A stretch of 64,000 bases of DNA from Flavobacterium sp. W4I14 (GTDB taxonomy: Bacteria; Bacteroidota; Bacteroidia; Sphingobacteriales; Sphingobacteriaceae), in assembly GCA_030817875.1 (NCBI GenBank), contig JAUSZU010000001.1, positions 2,232,001 to 2,296,000 of the forward strand. Direction: 5' to 3'. Both the position numbers and the translations under genes were made by a program. This document shows positions 16,938 to 25,641 of this stretch, in pieces (the first letter of the stretch is position 1; each line of letters opens with the position of its first letter). The notes below the pieces were generated by a model. The model was not told the origin of the DNA. It searched no databases and saw only the letters and a list, made by a program, of their open reading frames with translations.

Positions 16938-17447
16938 TCAAGACTTTCCCTGCGATTCCCTGATCATTGCACCGAAATCTTGCCCTTTATCCATGGCTTT
17001 AATGGTCATTACGATTCTTTTGGTACGTGTAGGTTCGGTTTTAGCTTGATTGATCCAGTTGATGTAGTAGTTTTGGTGCGATTTAGGCTGTTTTAAAAAA
17101 TTCCGAATTAAATGTTCTTCTTCTGATAAGCAGATTTCGAGGTCTTCGGGCATTTCAATTTTAAAATCTTTATCTTCTTCTAAATAGAGTTCGACACTTG
17201 CTCCGGCTTCTTTCCTTAGTTTTTTACGGACTTCGCCCTTTAAGGCAACAATAAAATCGCCCTCTCCCATTGGGATGGTTGCCATACCGCTAATCTCCAA
17301 CTGATCTATCTTTCCTTTTACCCTGAAACTTTTTTTACAATCTGGTTTAATTTCGTTGGCCAAAGCTGCCGGAATAAACACATAACTCCAGCCGGTTTTT
17401 TCGCCCATGGTTTCGAAACGCTCTATTTCTGCTTTAAAGTGGATCAT
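16938..17447 (-). CDS. YdeI/OmdA-like protein with DUF1905 domain
   Basis: A 169-residue cytoplasmic protein with two known but poorly understood domains. Residues about 1-95 form a DUF1905 beta-barrel-like domain (SYVFIPAALANEIKP, GEGDFIVALKGEVRKKL). Residues about 100-165 form the helical YdeI/OmpD-associated domain (PEDLEICL, NYYINWINQAKTEPTRTKRI). The order and length are typical for Bacteroidota. It is alone and convergent with the glycosyltransferase gene. The biochemical function is unknown. Confidence 0.88.
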   Translation of the reverse strand: MIHFKAEIERFETMGEKTGWSYVFIPAALANEIKPDCKKSFRVKGKIDQLEISGMATIPMGEGDFIVALKGEVRKKLRKEAGASVELYLEEDKDFKIEMPEDLEICLSEEEHLIRNFLKQPKSHQNYYINWINQAKTEPTRTKRIVMTIKAMDKGQDFGAMIRESQGKS

Positions 17448-18173
17448 GGTTTAAAAATATGAAAATTATGTTTAAACAAGTAAACGATTAAATGGTTAAG
17501 CTATTTGTGCACTCGTTATAAATGAGTCTCAGTTTTCTTTACCATATAAGGCATTTAAGGAACATATAAGCTTAAATGAATTTCTATTCCTTATATGGTA
17601 AATGAGTTTTAAATATCGATGTAGAAAAGATTCTTCGCTGTGCTCAGAATGACAGATCCCCACAGCTTGGTCGTCTTTCCCGTGCAGGCAGGAATCTTAA
17701 AGCGCTTGCATTACGATTATTCATAGGCTTTCTTCTCTTCAACGGCATTCATGAGCACTGCGTGGTTCCCAATCAAGTTGGGAATGACAAACCGCCAAAA
17801 CGTGTCATCAACACTCCCATGTATTAGAAAAATTCTAACCTCTACCATTGACGTTATTTTACAAGCTGCTATTAATCAGCATTTGATCGATTTTGTATTT
17901 CCGCCCAACTAGAGCCCCTCGGCGGCGGCGAGCCGAGCCAAGACATCGCCGAGGGCAAAAGAAATCAATTAAACGTCACTCATATTGATTTTTAAACTAT
18001 TAATTACCCCTCAGAATGACAGATTTTAATAAAAAGGCCATTATTCGACTACACTCGAAATGGTGATTCAGCCCCCCATTGCCCTGGCAGTATATCTAAA
18101 AGGCAATTCTTCAGAAACAATAAAATATAAAATAATTCCTAAAAGATTAATCGGCTCATGATCTAATACAAAT
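17448..18173. other. Spacer with several repeat elements, no gene
   Basis: A 726-bp gap. It holds the nested palindrome at 17538-17602, a TTCTTCGCTGTGCTCAGAATG element near 17630-17654, TTCCCAATCAAGTTGGGAATG near 17766-17787 (a short hairpin), a GC-rich stretch near 17913-17950, and another ...ACTACACTCGAAATGG fragment near 18048-18064. No reading frame looks like a gene. Confidence 0.5.
17538..17602. repeat. Nested palindromic element
   Basis: The outer arms TTTACCATATAAGG (17538-17551) and CCTTATATGGTAAA (17589-17602) pair perfectly. Inside them CATTTAAG (17552-17559) and CTTAAATG (17571-17578) also pair. The related element at 23404-23464 keeps the order ACTATATAAG, AAAATATAAGCTTA, CTTATAT, TATGTGGT. 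Confidence 0.75.
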
Positions 18174-18753
18174 TTATGAAAACAAAGAATATTGATGATA
18201 ATTTAAAGGGCTCCCTGTCAATTTAAACTCATTAATTACCACGAATTGTTTTTTAATTTCATCAAGTTTACGAATGGCAATCGTATCACAATTAAATGTA
18301 ATGTCGATACTACCATACAAATTTTCTGTCTGATCAATTTGAGCCGAACTCAGTTCACGCCCTATTGAAATATGGGCATTACTACCGCTTATGGCATTTT
18401 TAGATTTAAGTCTTTTCCGAAATATTTTTAAAAGATCATTCAGGTATAATTTGGATAGGGCATTAGGAAGTAAAACAATAGCCTGACTGAAATTTTGATA
18501 AACTTAAATCATCAAAAGTTACTTCTTGTGGCCTTTGTGAACTACAAATTTTCTCAATACATTTTTTGTAAAAAACCAGCTCGTAATAATCTGCTGAAAA
18601 TTCAATGATGGTAACATGAGCCTCTGAGTTTCTACTGCTATACCAACCAATTTTTTCTGCGAGTGTATTTTTTAAAACACTTACTTCATTAATACTTTTT
18701 CTTTGAGGGTAAACAACTATTGAATACCTGTCTTTTTTTAATTTTAAATCCAT
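18174..18753 (-). pseudogene. 2H phosphoesterase (2'-5' RNA ligase-like), frameshifted
   Basis: The first part (18753 to 18463) is a 96-residue frame carrying the first catalytic motif, His-x-Thr in EAHVTIIEF. The frame is then lost. In the next frame the protein continues (QAIVLLPNALSKLYLN) and carries the second motif, His-x-Ser in NAHISIGRE, before a stop at 18174. Removing one base from the T4 run at 18493-18496 restores a single frame of about 193 residues, normal for the family. The start lies 11 bp after dnaE, so it is the third gene of the polymerase operon. A sequencing error would explain it as well as a real mutation. Confidence 0.75.
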
Positions 18754-18764
18754 ATCAATTTATT

Positions 18765-21700
18765 TTAATCAATCGCCACGGGGTTCATCTGGATATCTAA
18801 TTTGGCGAACTTTAGCACCTCGATGCTCTGAAAGCCGAAATCTTCTACTACTTTACCTAAAATAAGGTAACAACCCTTTCCTTTAAAAGGATACATGGGG
18901 GTGCTATTTGGGAAATGAGTTGTATCAAAAAAATCGCCGTTGGCATCTAAAAAAGTACCGAACCACATTTTGGTATTTTTAATGGTGTGTACCGTTTTTT
19001 CGCAAACATAGTTCCCTACCATTCTTACCGTTTTACCCAAATGTTTGTGCAGATCGACCGCCATAACATCACCACGATAAGGCGTTTTTAAAAAATCGAA
19101 CATTTTATAATTAAGCGGATAACCCAATAACTCCAATTCTGTGTAAGCATTTTCGAGTTCGGAATCGGCCAGTGCAGGGAGCTGATAGGTTTTGTAACTC
19201 AACTTAAATAGCTCGGCATGGTTCACTTTCTTCTGTTTAAACCCAAGGTAGTTATGCACATCCCAGAGCAGGGTTTTCCGATCTTTCCCGGTAAAGCGCA
19301 AGGCGCCCAAACGGATTAAAATAATGGCCTGTTCTAATGAGATGCAGGTCCGCCTTACAAAATCTTCGAGATCGATATACAAACCATTTGCATTCCGTTC
19401 TTGTGGAATAATTTTAATGATTTTTTCTTCTAAACCCTGAACGGAAATGAAGCCCAGATAAGCATTTTCGCCTTTTATATTTACCACATCATCGCTACAG
19501 TTAACGCAGGGTAAATGCACCCTTGCTCCTGTTTTCTGCAGCTCGTGAACGTAAACCCAGCGACTGTAAAAACCGCCATAATTATTCAGTACCGCTACCA
19601 TAAATTCCATAGGGTAATAAGTTTTAAGGTAAAGGCTCTGGTAGCTTTCGACTGCAAAGGAAGCTGAATGTGCTTTTGAAAAACTGTAACCGGCAAAAGA
19701 TGAAATCTGTCGCCAAACTTCGGTAATGAGTTCTTCTGAGTGCCCTTCCTTTCTGGCTGATACAAAAAACTTATTCACCAGTTCATCAAAAGCCAGTTTA
19801 GACCGGTATTTACCACTCATCGCTTTGCGCAGGATATCGGCATCGGCAAGATCCAGACCTGCAAAATAATGACATACTTTGATCACATCTTCCTGATAAA
19901 CCATTACGCCATAGGTTTCACTAAGCCGCTCTTTCATCACTTCGCATAGGTATACTACTTTATCGGGTGCATGATAGCGTTCGATATAGGATTTCATCAT
20001 GCCTGAGCTGGCCACGCCCGGACGGATAATGGAACTGGCAGCTACAAGGGTAAGGTAATTATCGCATTTAAGTTTTTTGAGCAGTTGCCGCATAGCCGGC
20101 GATTCGATATAGAAACACCCAATGGGCTGCCCTTCTTTAAGGATACCATTTAACTTTTGATCCTCCTTAAAGGTTTTAAAATCGTGGATATCGATTTCCC
20201 GACCCTGATTTTTTTTAATGAGCTGCACGGCTTCGCGGATATGCCCGATACCCCGCTGACTTAAAATATCGAATTTTTCATAACCTATGGCTTCGGCCTC
20301 ATACATATCCCATTGTACGGTTGGGAAACCTTTTGGCGGCATATCCAACGCTGTATAATAGGTAATCGGTTCTTCAGAAATCAAAATCCCTCCGGCATGG
20401 ATAGAACGCTGGTTGGGCATACTTTTCATATAGGCATGCACAGCCATTAATTTCTGATAAGTTGTATTTTCCGAATTTTCGCGTTCTTTGGTGGGATCTG
20501 TAAAACTATCGATTTCATCTTTGGATAAACCCAGCACTTTACCGATTTCCCTGATAATTGCACGATCTTTAAAAGTGCTCATGGTGCCTAAAAAAGCAAC
20601 ATGCCATTTGGGATAGCGTTCAAAGATATAACGTTGTATCACCTCTCTTTCGTCCCAGGAGAAATCGATGTCAAAATCTGGTGGACTTGTCCGTTTTTCA
20701 TGTAGGAAACGTTCGAAATACAGGTCGAGATCGATTGGATCTACATCGGTAATGCGCAAACAATAAGCTACAATACTATTGGCACCCGAGCCACGTCCAA
20801 CGTGGTAAAAACCACATTTATTCATGGCATAGCTTACAATATCGAAGGTGATGAGAAAATAGGCGCAGAAATTTTTAAGTTCGATGATCCGGAGTTCTTT
20901 CTCTAAACGCTCAATGGCTTCTGTATTATTTTCACCATAACGGTATTTAAGCCCTTCTTCGGCCAACTCCCGAAGCATTTTTTTATCCCCTTCGAAATCT
21001 CCGGTATAAAAAAACTTGTTTTTAGAAGTCGGTGTAGGGCCGTTCTCAAAATAAACACTTAAATCGCAGCTATTTATCAGTTTCTGTGTATTTTGAACAA
21101 TGAAGGGATACTGTTCAAATTGCTGGGTTAGTTCTACTTCTGGAATCAGGAACTCATCCGGATCACATTTTTGCTCATCGGACACTTTACTTAAAAGGGT
21201 ATTAAGTTCAATGGCTCTAAAATATTCGTGCAGGCGGTAGGTGATCTTATCGCTAACAGTAACAGGATGCCACACCAACAATTTTTCTTTCTGTTTTAAA
21301 AGTGGGTGTTTGTACAAAAGATTGAGCTGTTTAGCACGGATACCTACAAATTCATTTGCTTTTAGTACTGGGTTAAAAGATTTTTGAAAGGGGTAAATGA
21401 TATAAACATGCTCCATTTCGGGTGGAATATTAGGTAACGGGATATGGTTGATGTTGTGGTGGCTTAAAAATTCATTCAGCTCACGCATCCCCTCTTTATT
21501 CCTCGCAATGCCCACATACAACAGCCTGTTATCGATCCGGAATTCGATCCCCGCTACCGGTTTAATCTGATAGGGAATATTGCCTTTATGTATTTCATCG
21601 GCTTCTTTGGCAATGCCTTGTTTATAACACTCGCGAATAAACTCTACCGCTCCAGTTGAGTTATTGATATCAGTAAGTACCATTTGGTGAATACCCAAAC

Positions 21701-21779
21701 GCCGGGCAGTAGCAATTAACTGGTCAATGCGCTGCGTGCCATACTTTAGGCTATAAGAAGAATGCACATTTAAAAACAT
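18765..21779 (-). CDS. dnaE: DnaE-family DNA polymerase III alpha subunit, short error-prone type
   Basis: A 1,004-residue C-family DNA polymerase, shorter than replicative DnaE (about 1,150-1,400). A PHP domain comes first (residues 1-about 260), where the usual TDHGN motif reads TDINN, so a metal-binding His is missing. The polymerase core follows with YHVGRGSGANS and the catalytic aspartates Asp370 and Asp372 in PDFDIDF. A helix-hairpin-helix part and an OB-like domain end the protein. The dinB gene is 2 bp upstream. The pairing and size fit the DnaE2-like partner of damage-induced mutagenesis cassettes rather than the chromosomal replicase. Confidence 0.9.
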   Translation of the reverse strand: MFLNVHSSYSLKYGTQRIDQLIATARRLGIHQMVLTDINNSTGAVEFIRECYKQGIAKEADEIHKGNIPYQIKPVAGIEFRIDNRLLYVGIARNKEGMRELNEFLSHHNINHIPLPNIPPEMEHVYIIYPFQKSFNPVLKANEFVGIRAKQLNLLYKHPLLKQKEKLLVWHPVTVSDKITYRLHEYFRAIELNTLLSKVSDEQKCDPDEFLIPEVELTQQFEQYPFIVQNTQKLINSCDLSVYFENGPTPTSKNKFFYTGDFEGDKKMLRELAEEGLKYRYGENNTEAIERLEKELRIIELKNFCAYFLITFDIVSYAMNKCGFYHVGRGSGANSIVAYCLRITDVDPIDLDLYFERFLHEKRTSPPDFDIDFSWDEREVIQRYIFERYPKWHVAFLGTMSTFKDRAIIREIGKVLGLSKDEIDSFTDPTKERENSENTTYQKLMAVHAYMKSMPNQRSIHAGGILISEEPITYYTALDMPPKGFPTVQWDMYEAEAIGYEKFDILSQRGIGHIREAVQLIKKNQGREIDIHDFKTFKEDQKLNGILKEGQPIGCFYIESPAMRQLLKKLKCDNYLTLVAASSIIRPGVASSGMMKSYIERYHAPDKVVYLCEVMKERLSETYGVMVYQEDVIKVCHYFAGLDLADADILRKAMSGKYRSKLAFDELVNKFFVSARKEGHSEELITEVWRQISSFAGYSFSKAHSASFAVESYQSLYLKTYYPMEFMVAVLNNYGGFYSRWVYVHELQKTGARVHLPCVNCSDDVVNIKGENAYLGFISVQGLEEKIIKIIPQERNANGLYIDLEDFVRRTCISLEQAIILIRLGALRFTGKDRKTLLWDVHNYLGFKQKKVNHAELFKLSYKTYQLPALADSELENAYTELELLGYPLNYKMFDFLKTPYRGDVMAVDLHKHLGKTVRMVGNYVCEKTVHTIKNTKMWFGTFLDANGDFFDTTHFPNSTPMYPFKGKGCYLILGKVVEDFGFQSIEVLKFAKLDIQMNPVAID

Positions 21780-21781
21780 CG

Positions 21782-23095
21782 CTAATCATAAGATTTAGTA
21801 CCTATTGTTCCTTTTTCACTCATAAAACTTCTAATTTTCGATCGTTTCCTTACTTCCTGCTGTTCTTCCTCTGTTTGGTTTTCGATCAATATTTTCTTTT
21901 TGCGGGGATTGTACTTGATTATTTTCCCCGTTTCATCGCGGGGTGGCTGGGTAACAATACAGGCTTTTACCACTGCTTCGGCACCATAATGATTGCGTAC
22001 TTTATCCATGGCTTGGTAAAGGCTATATTCTTCTTCGGCAATATCATATAAACCAATCTGCTCGTAACCGCTCACCAGATGCGAAAGCTTTACACCTATC
22101 AGCCGTAACAGCATCCGTTTGGCATACACTTTTTCGAACAGGCTATGTGCTTTACTGATTAAAAAAGAATCGAGCGAGGTATAGGGAATACGTTCTTGCT
22201 GGGTTACAGTTTCGAAATTGGTATAACGCACGGTTACGGTAATGCAGGCAGTTAATTTTTTCTGGTTGCGCAGCTGAAAGGTTAAACCAGTAACCATTCC
22301 GGTTATAATGGCCTTTAGTTTGGCCATATCCATGGTATCGCTTTCGAAGGTAGCCTGTGTACCGATTGATTTCCTTTCGCGGTAAGGTACAACTGGCGAA
22401 AGATCGATCCCGTTTGCTTTTTGCCACAAACTTAAGCCATGCTGCCCCAGTATTTTAAACATAAGCTGTTGTGGGATCTGCGTAAGCGTAAGGATTTCAC
22501 GAACACCCATTTCGCTTAATTTTTTATAAGTAGCGTGGCCGATGCCCGGAATTTTGTGGATAGCCAAAGGATCGAGGAAGGGCCGCAATTCAGGAAAAGT
22601 AACCTGTCGTTCGCCATCAGGCTTAGATTCGTTCGTAGCTATTTTGGCTACGGTTTTATTGATCGACAGGCCGAAGGAAATCGGTAAACCCATTTCTTTG
22701 ATAATGTATTGCCTGAGCTCTGACGCGAATTTCATGCAACCAAAAAAGCGGTCCATACCTGTCATATCGATATAGTGCTCGTCAATACTGGCCTTCTCAA
22801 AAAGGGGAACTTTATCGGCAATAACTTCGGTAATCTCGTGCGAAGCTTTGGAATATTCTTCCATATCCCCTTTTAAAAATACAGCCTGGGGGCAGAGCAA
22901 TTTTGCCGTTCTACCGGGCATTGCAGAATGTATGCCGTACTGGCGTGCTTCGTAACTACAGGAGGCTACCACACCCCTATCGCCACCGCCACCGATAATT
23001 ACGGGTTTACCCAATAACTTTGGATTTTTTCTGATTTCTACCGACACAAAAAATGCATCCTGATCCATATGAATAATCTGCCTTTCTTTATCCAT
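21782..23095 (-). CDS. dinB: Y-family DNA polymerase IV
   Basis: A 437-residue translesion polymerase. The catalytic acids are intact: Asp11 in HMDQDAFF and Asp105/Glu106 in SIDEHYID, unlike ImuB proteins, where these are lost. The palm, fingers, thumb (HKIPGIGHATYKKL helix-hairpin-helix) and little-finger domains are in the normal order. About 60 extra C-terminal residues are basic and rich in Lys/Glu (NPRKKKILIENQTEEEQQ) and do not end in a clear beta-clamp motif. It leads the operon dinB-dnaE-2H phosphoesterase and has an operator-like dyad overlapping its -7 box (23122-23187). It makes short, error-prone patches across damaged DNA. Confidence 0.92.
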   Translation of the reverse strand: MDKERQIIHMDQDAFFVSVEIRKNPKLLGKPVIIGGGGDRGVVASCSYEARQYGIHSAMPGRTAKLLCPQAVFLKGDMEEYSKASHEITEVIADKVPLFEKASIDEHYIDMTGMDRFFGCMKFASELRQYIIKEMGLPISFGLSINKTVAKIATNESKPDGERQVTFPELRPFLDPLAIHKIPGIGHATYKKLSEMGVREILTLTQIPQQLMFKILGQHGLSLWQKANGIDLSPVVPYRERKSIGTQATFESDTMDMAKLKAIITGMVTGLTFQLRNQKKLTACITVTVRYTNFETVTQQERIPYTSLDSFLISKAHSLFEKVYAKRMLLRLIGVKLSHLVSGYEQIGLYDIAEEEYSLYQAMDKVRNHYGAEAVVKACIVTQPPRDETGKIIKYNPRKKKILIENQTEEEQQEVRKRSKIRSFMSEKGTIGTKSYD

Positions 23096-23121
23096 TCTCG
23101 TATTATAAGGATGATTGAGAT

Positions 23122-23187
23122 CAAAAATACTAATATTTTTAGTTTTAAAGAAAATTAGTATTAATTAATTTTAAACAAAATACTAAC
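23122..23187 (-). promoter_or_regulatory. dinB promoter with overlapping operator-like dyad
   Basis: The minus strand reads TATTTTTG at 23122-23129, an exact TAnnTTTG -7 box, 27 bp upstream of the dinB start. Overlapping it is AATACTAAT (23126-23134), which is repeated in inverted form as ATTAGTATT (23154-23162). A third near-copy, AATACTAAC, lies at 23179-23187. A repressor bound here would block RNA polymerase, which fits DNA-damage control. The regulator gene is not in the window. Confidence 0.55.
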
Positions 23188-23342
23188 AAATTTAGTCTCT
23201 ATTTTAATACATTTATTATGCTGACTTGCTTGAAGGGTTTGCCACGGAAACACGGAAAGCACGGAATTAAACTTCCAATCCCTTAGATTGATTCACATGA
23301 ACTTATATGATAGGAATGAGGCAGCGAACGAATAAACGATTG

Positions 23343-23366
23343 ATGGTTGGTGAGGACACCAACCAT
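23343..23366. repeat. 10-bp perfect hairpin
   Basis: ATGGTTGGTG, AGGA, CACCAACCAT. There is no T-run beside it, so it is not an obvious terminator. It looks like a dispersed Bacteroidota intergenic palindrome. Confidence 0.6.
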
Positions 23367-23403
23367 GGGGCGAGTTGCTTGTGCCGTAACGCAGCCATTT
23401 TTA

Positions 23404-23464
23404 ACTATATAAGTTATTGAAGAAAATATAAGCTTATACGGTCTTATATTTCTTTATGTGGTGA
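23404..23464. repeat. Relative of the 17538-17602 palindrome
   Basis: Keeps the same order of blocks as 17538-17602 (ACTATATAAG, ATATAAGCTTA, CTTATAT, TATGTGGT), but the outer arms no longer pair perfectly. Confidence 0.5.
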
Positions 23465-23565
23465 AAAAGGTCTTCGACTACGCTCAGGCTGACCAACCGA
23501 TTGACAGCTAATGAGATATTAGTACAAGTGTCAGTGAAATAATCCGAAGATTAACGACCATGGAA

Positions 23566-23594
23566 CAAAAATGCCCCCGATTTTCATCGGAGGC
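23566..23594 (-). terminator. Intrinsic terminator of the adhesin/PorP/OmpA operon
   Basis: On the minus strand GCCTCCGAT, GAAA, ATCGGGGGC (one G-U pair) is followed by ATTTTTG. It lies about 40 bp after the OmpA gene's stop and closes the leftward operon. Confidence 0.75.
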
Positions 23595-23634
23595 AGGCAA
23601 AAAAATTAAAATATATTGTAAATCTTAATTGTGC

Positions 23635-24534
23635 TTATTGTTTTACGATTTTGAATTCTGTTCTTCTATTTAACTGATGTTCTTCTTCGCTACATGTTAC
23701 ACCATTGCTGCATTTGTTTAAAAGTTGTGTTTCGCCATATCCTTTTGCGGTGATGCGGTTTTTATCGATACCCCTCGAAATGATATATTCCACAGCAGAT
23801 TCGGCTCTTTTTTGCGATAAATCTAGGTTGTAACCGTCCTTACCCCTACTATCGGTATGCGAGCTTAATTCGATCCAGATGGTCGGGTTATCGGCCATGA
23901 TTTTAACCAGTTTATCCAGCTCTACTGCAGCATCCGGGCGGATGTTCCATTTATCGAAATCGTAATAGATATTTTCCAGCTTAATTGCTTTATTCACTAC
24001 AATAGCTTCTAAATATAGGTTTTGCGTAAGTACGCTCGAAGTTGTTAAGCCAATAGTTGCCAGATTTTCTACATCAGATCGGTAGTTTGTTTTCTCTGCC
24101 GAAACATTGTATTCAGATTCTTTGGCTAAATTAAATCTATAACCGCCATTTTCATCAGTTTCGGTTTTTAAAACAACACCGTTTACTTTTGCTAATGTTA
24201 CCAATGCACCTGCAATGGGTTGGTTGCTACCCTTATCAAGCACCCTGCCTTCTAATTTGAAAGCCAGGATCATTTTCTGATCAATGGTATAAATATCATC
24301 GCTGCCTAAACCACCCTCTCGATTGGAAGAAAGATAAACAATACCACCTTTTTCGTTTAAACTAAAACCAAAATCATCCTGTGGAGAATTAAAAGGATAA
24401 CCCATATTTTCGATCTGGCTAATCTTGCCTTTTTCTCTTAAAGCCTGAAAAACGTCTAATCCCCCCATCCCGACTCTACCATCGCTGGAAAAAATAGAAA
24501 TTATTCCTTTCATCAAAAACCGGACTTCGTTCAT
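23635..24534 (-). CDS. Frameshifted OmpA-family protein, C-terminal part
   Basis: This frame carries the back half of one broken gene; the authentic sequence begins near codon 16 (SSDGRVGMGGLDVF), and the codons before it are out of frame. It contains the end of a PD40/TolB-type beta-propeller (FGFSLNEKGGIVYLSSNREG), a carboxypeptidase-regulatory-like domain (KLEGRVLDKGSNQPIAGALV) and a C-terminal OmpA domain with the peptidoglycan-binding motif (SSHTDSRGKDGYNLDLSQKR). Such proteins anchor outer-membrane assemblies to the cell wall. Joined with 24476-25597 it would be about 653 residues, the normal length for the PorP-linked OmpA protein. Confidence 0.85.
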   Translation of the reverse strand: MNEVRFLMKGIISIFSSDGRVGMGGLDVFQALREKGKISQIENMGYPFNSPQDDFGFSLNEKGGIVYLSSNREGGLGSDDIYTIDQKMILAFKLEGRVLDKGSNQPIAGALVTLAKVNGVVLKTETDENGGYRFNLAKESEYNVSAEKTNYRSDVENLATIGLTTSSVLTQNLYLEAIVVNKAIKLENIYYDFDKWNIRPDAAVELDKLVKIMADNPTIWIELSSHTDSRGKDGYNLDLSQKRAESAVEYIISRGIDKNRITAKGYGETQLLNKCSNGVTCSEEEHQLNRRTEFKIVKQ

Positions 24535-25597
24535 TGCCTTCGGTATTTACTTCTTTCAGGTTAACGGGCTTGCCCCATTCACCAGCATCTGTTTTCAGGC
24601 AAACATAAATATCGGTACCGCCTAAGCCACCTGGCATATTTGAAGCGAAATAAAGGCTATTTCCATCGGCAGTAATAAAAGGATCGCCCACGGAGTAACC
24701 GTTTACATTATTATATGCAAATGAAACCGGTTCGCCCCAAACACCATTGGCATCTTTTGTACTGCTAAAAATTTCTACGTTAACGGTTGTTGGCTGTTTT
24801 TTTAAGCGTTCCAGTTCGTTAGTGATACGGGTTAGCGTAAAATACATGATTTTGCCATCGGCTGTAAAGCTTGCAGAACCTACATGATAGCTTGTACCTG
24901 CTTTTATGGGAAATAACTGAAGGCTATCGTTTGGCGATGGTTTAATATATAGTTTCAGGTATCCGTTACCGGTCCAGCCGTATATTTTTTTATCGGGTTC
25001 TTTTGCCCCATCAAATCTTAAAAAGGGCCTGCTTTCCTTAGTTTTTAATCCATTGTTTGATCTGTCGGAAGTAAATACAACTCCTCCCTGATAGTTAACG
25101 GCACCCCAATCGGACTGTTCGCTATTTAGCGTTTTTTGATTAATGAGTTCGATTTTCTTCGGATTTCTGATCCATTTCAAAGCCGAATCGCAAGAGGCAA
25201 GCCAAACAGCCTGCTGCTTTTCTGATACATTTTTCTTTTTACCAATGTAATTCAGGTACTGAACTTTTGCTTCGCTGTATTTCGAATTGCGCTGTAGAGC
25301 TTTGGCATAGCCCAACATATTCTCAGGGCTACTCCCTGGCATTTTAGCTGCAATAGCATACCAACTTTCGGCCTGTTTATAATTATAAACAAAGGTGTAA
25401 GCATTTGCTAAACGCGCTGCGGCGTGTAAAGTTTCTTTCTTTTTATAGGCTTGTTCGTATAAATCTATTGCCTTGATGTAATTGAACAATTCGTAAGCTT
25501 TATCGGCATCTTTTAATGCATACTGGGCACTTGCCGAAAAACTGAATATAAATAAACAATATGCAGAAAGGCAAGTGCCTATTAAAATTTTCTTCAT
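24476..25597 (-). CDS. Frameshifted OmpA-family protein, N-terminal part
   Basis: The front half of the broken OmpA-family gene. It has a signal peptide (residues 1-24, ending FSASA), TPR-like helices (about 30-135: AYELFNYIKAIDLYEQAYKK) and PD40-type propeller strands (GGVVFTSDRSNNGL, GNSLYFASNMPGGLGGTDIY). The frame ends in FYFFQRW and a stop, because the A6 run at 24489-24494 (plus strand) holds one base too many; with five it would read FYFSSDG and continue into the next frame. Either the gene is broken or the base is an error. The start is 44 bp after the PorP/SprF gene. Confidence 0.85.
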   Translation of the reverse strand: MKKILIGTCLSAYCLFIFSFSASAQYALKDADKAYELFNYIKAIDLYEQAYKKKETLHAAARLANAYTFVYNYKQAESWYAIAAKMPGSSPENMLGYAKALQRNSKYSEAKVQYLNYIGKKKNVSEKQQAVWLASCDSALKWIRNPKKIELINQKTLNSEQSDWGAVNYQGGVVFTSDRSNNGLKTKESRPFLRFDGAKEPDKKIYGWTGNGYLKLYIKPSPNDSLQLFPIKAGTSYHVGSASFTADGKIMYFTLTRITNELERLKKQPTTVNVEIFSSTKDANGVWGEPVSFAYNNVNGYSVGDPFITADGNSLYFASNMPGGLGGTDIYVCLKTDAGEWGKPVNLKEVNTEGNERSPVFDERNNFYFFQRW

Positions 25598-25641
25598 TAT
25601 GTTGTTGGGATAGTTGGTCTAAAATACAGAATATAGTTAGT

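Larger units (their letters stand above)
23096..23634. other. Spacer with dinB control region and repeats
   Basis: A 539-bp gap without a gene. The right-hand 100 bp past 23096 carry the dinB promoter and dyad. The remainder has repeat-like text: GCCACGGAAACACGGAAAGC near 23240, a 10-bp hairpin at 23343-23366, the palindrome relative at 23404-23464, a GGTCTTCGACTACGCTC copy at 23469-23494, and the OmpA terminator. Confidence 0.5.

Noticed and set aside
22542-22775. Plus-strand frame inside dinB
   Set aside because: Antisense to a well-conserved gene, no independent support.
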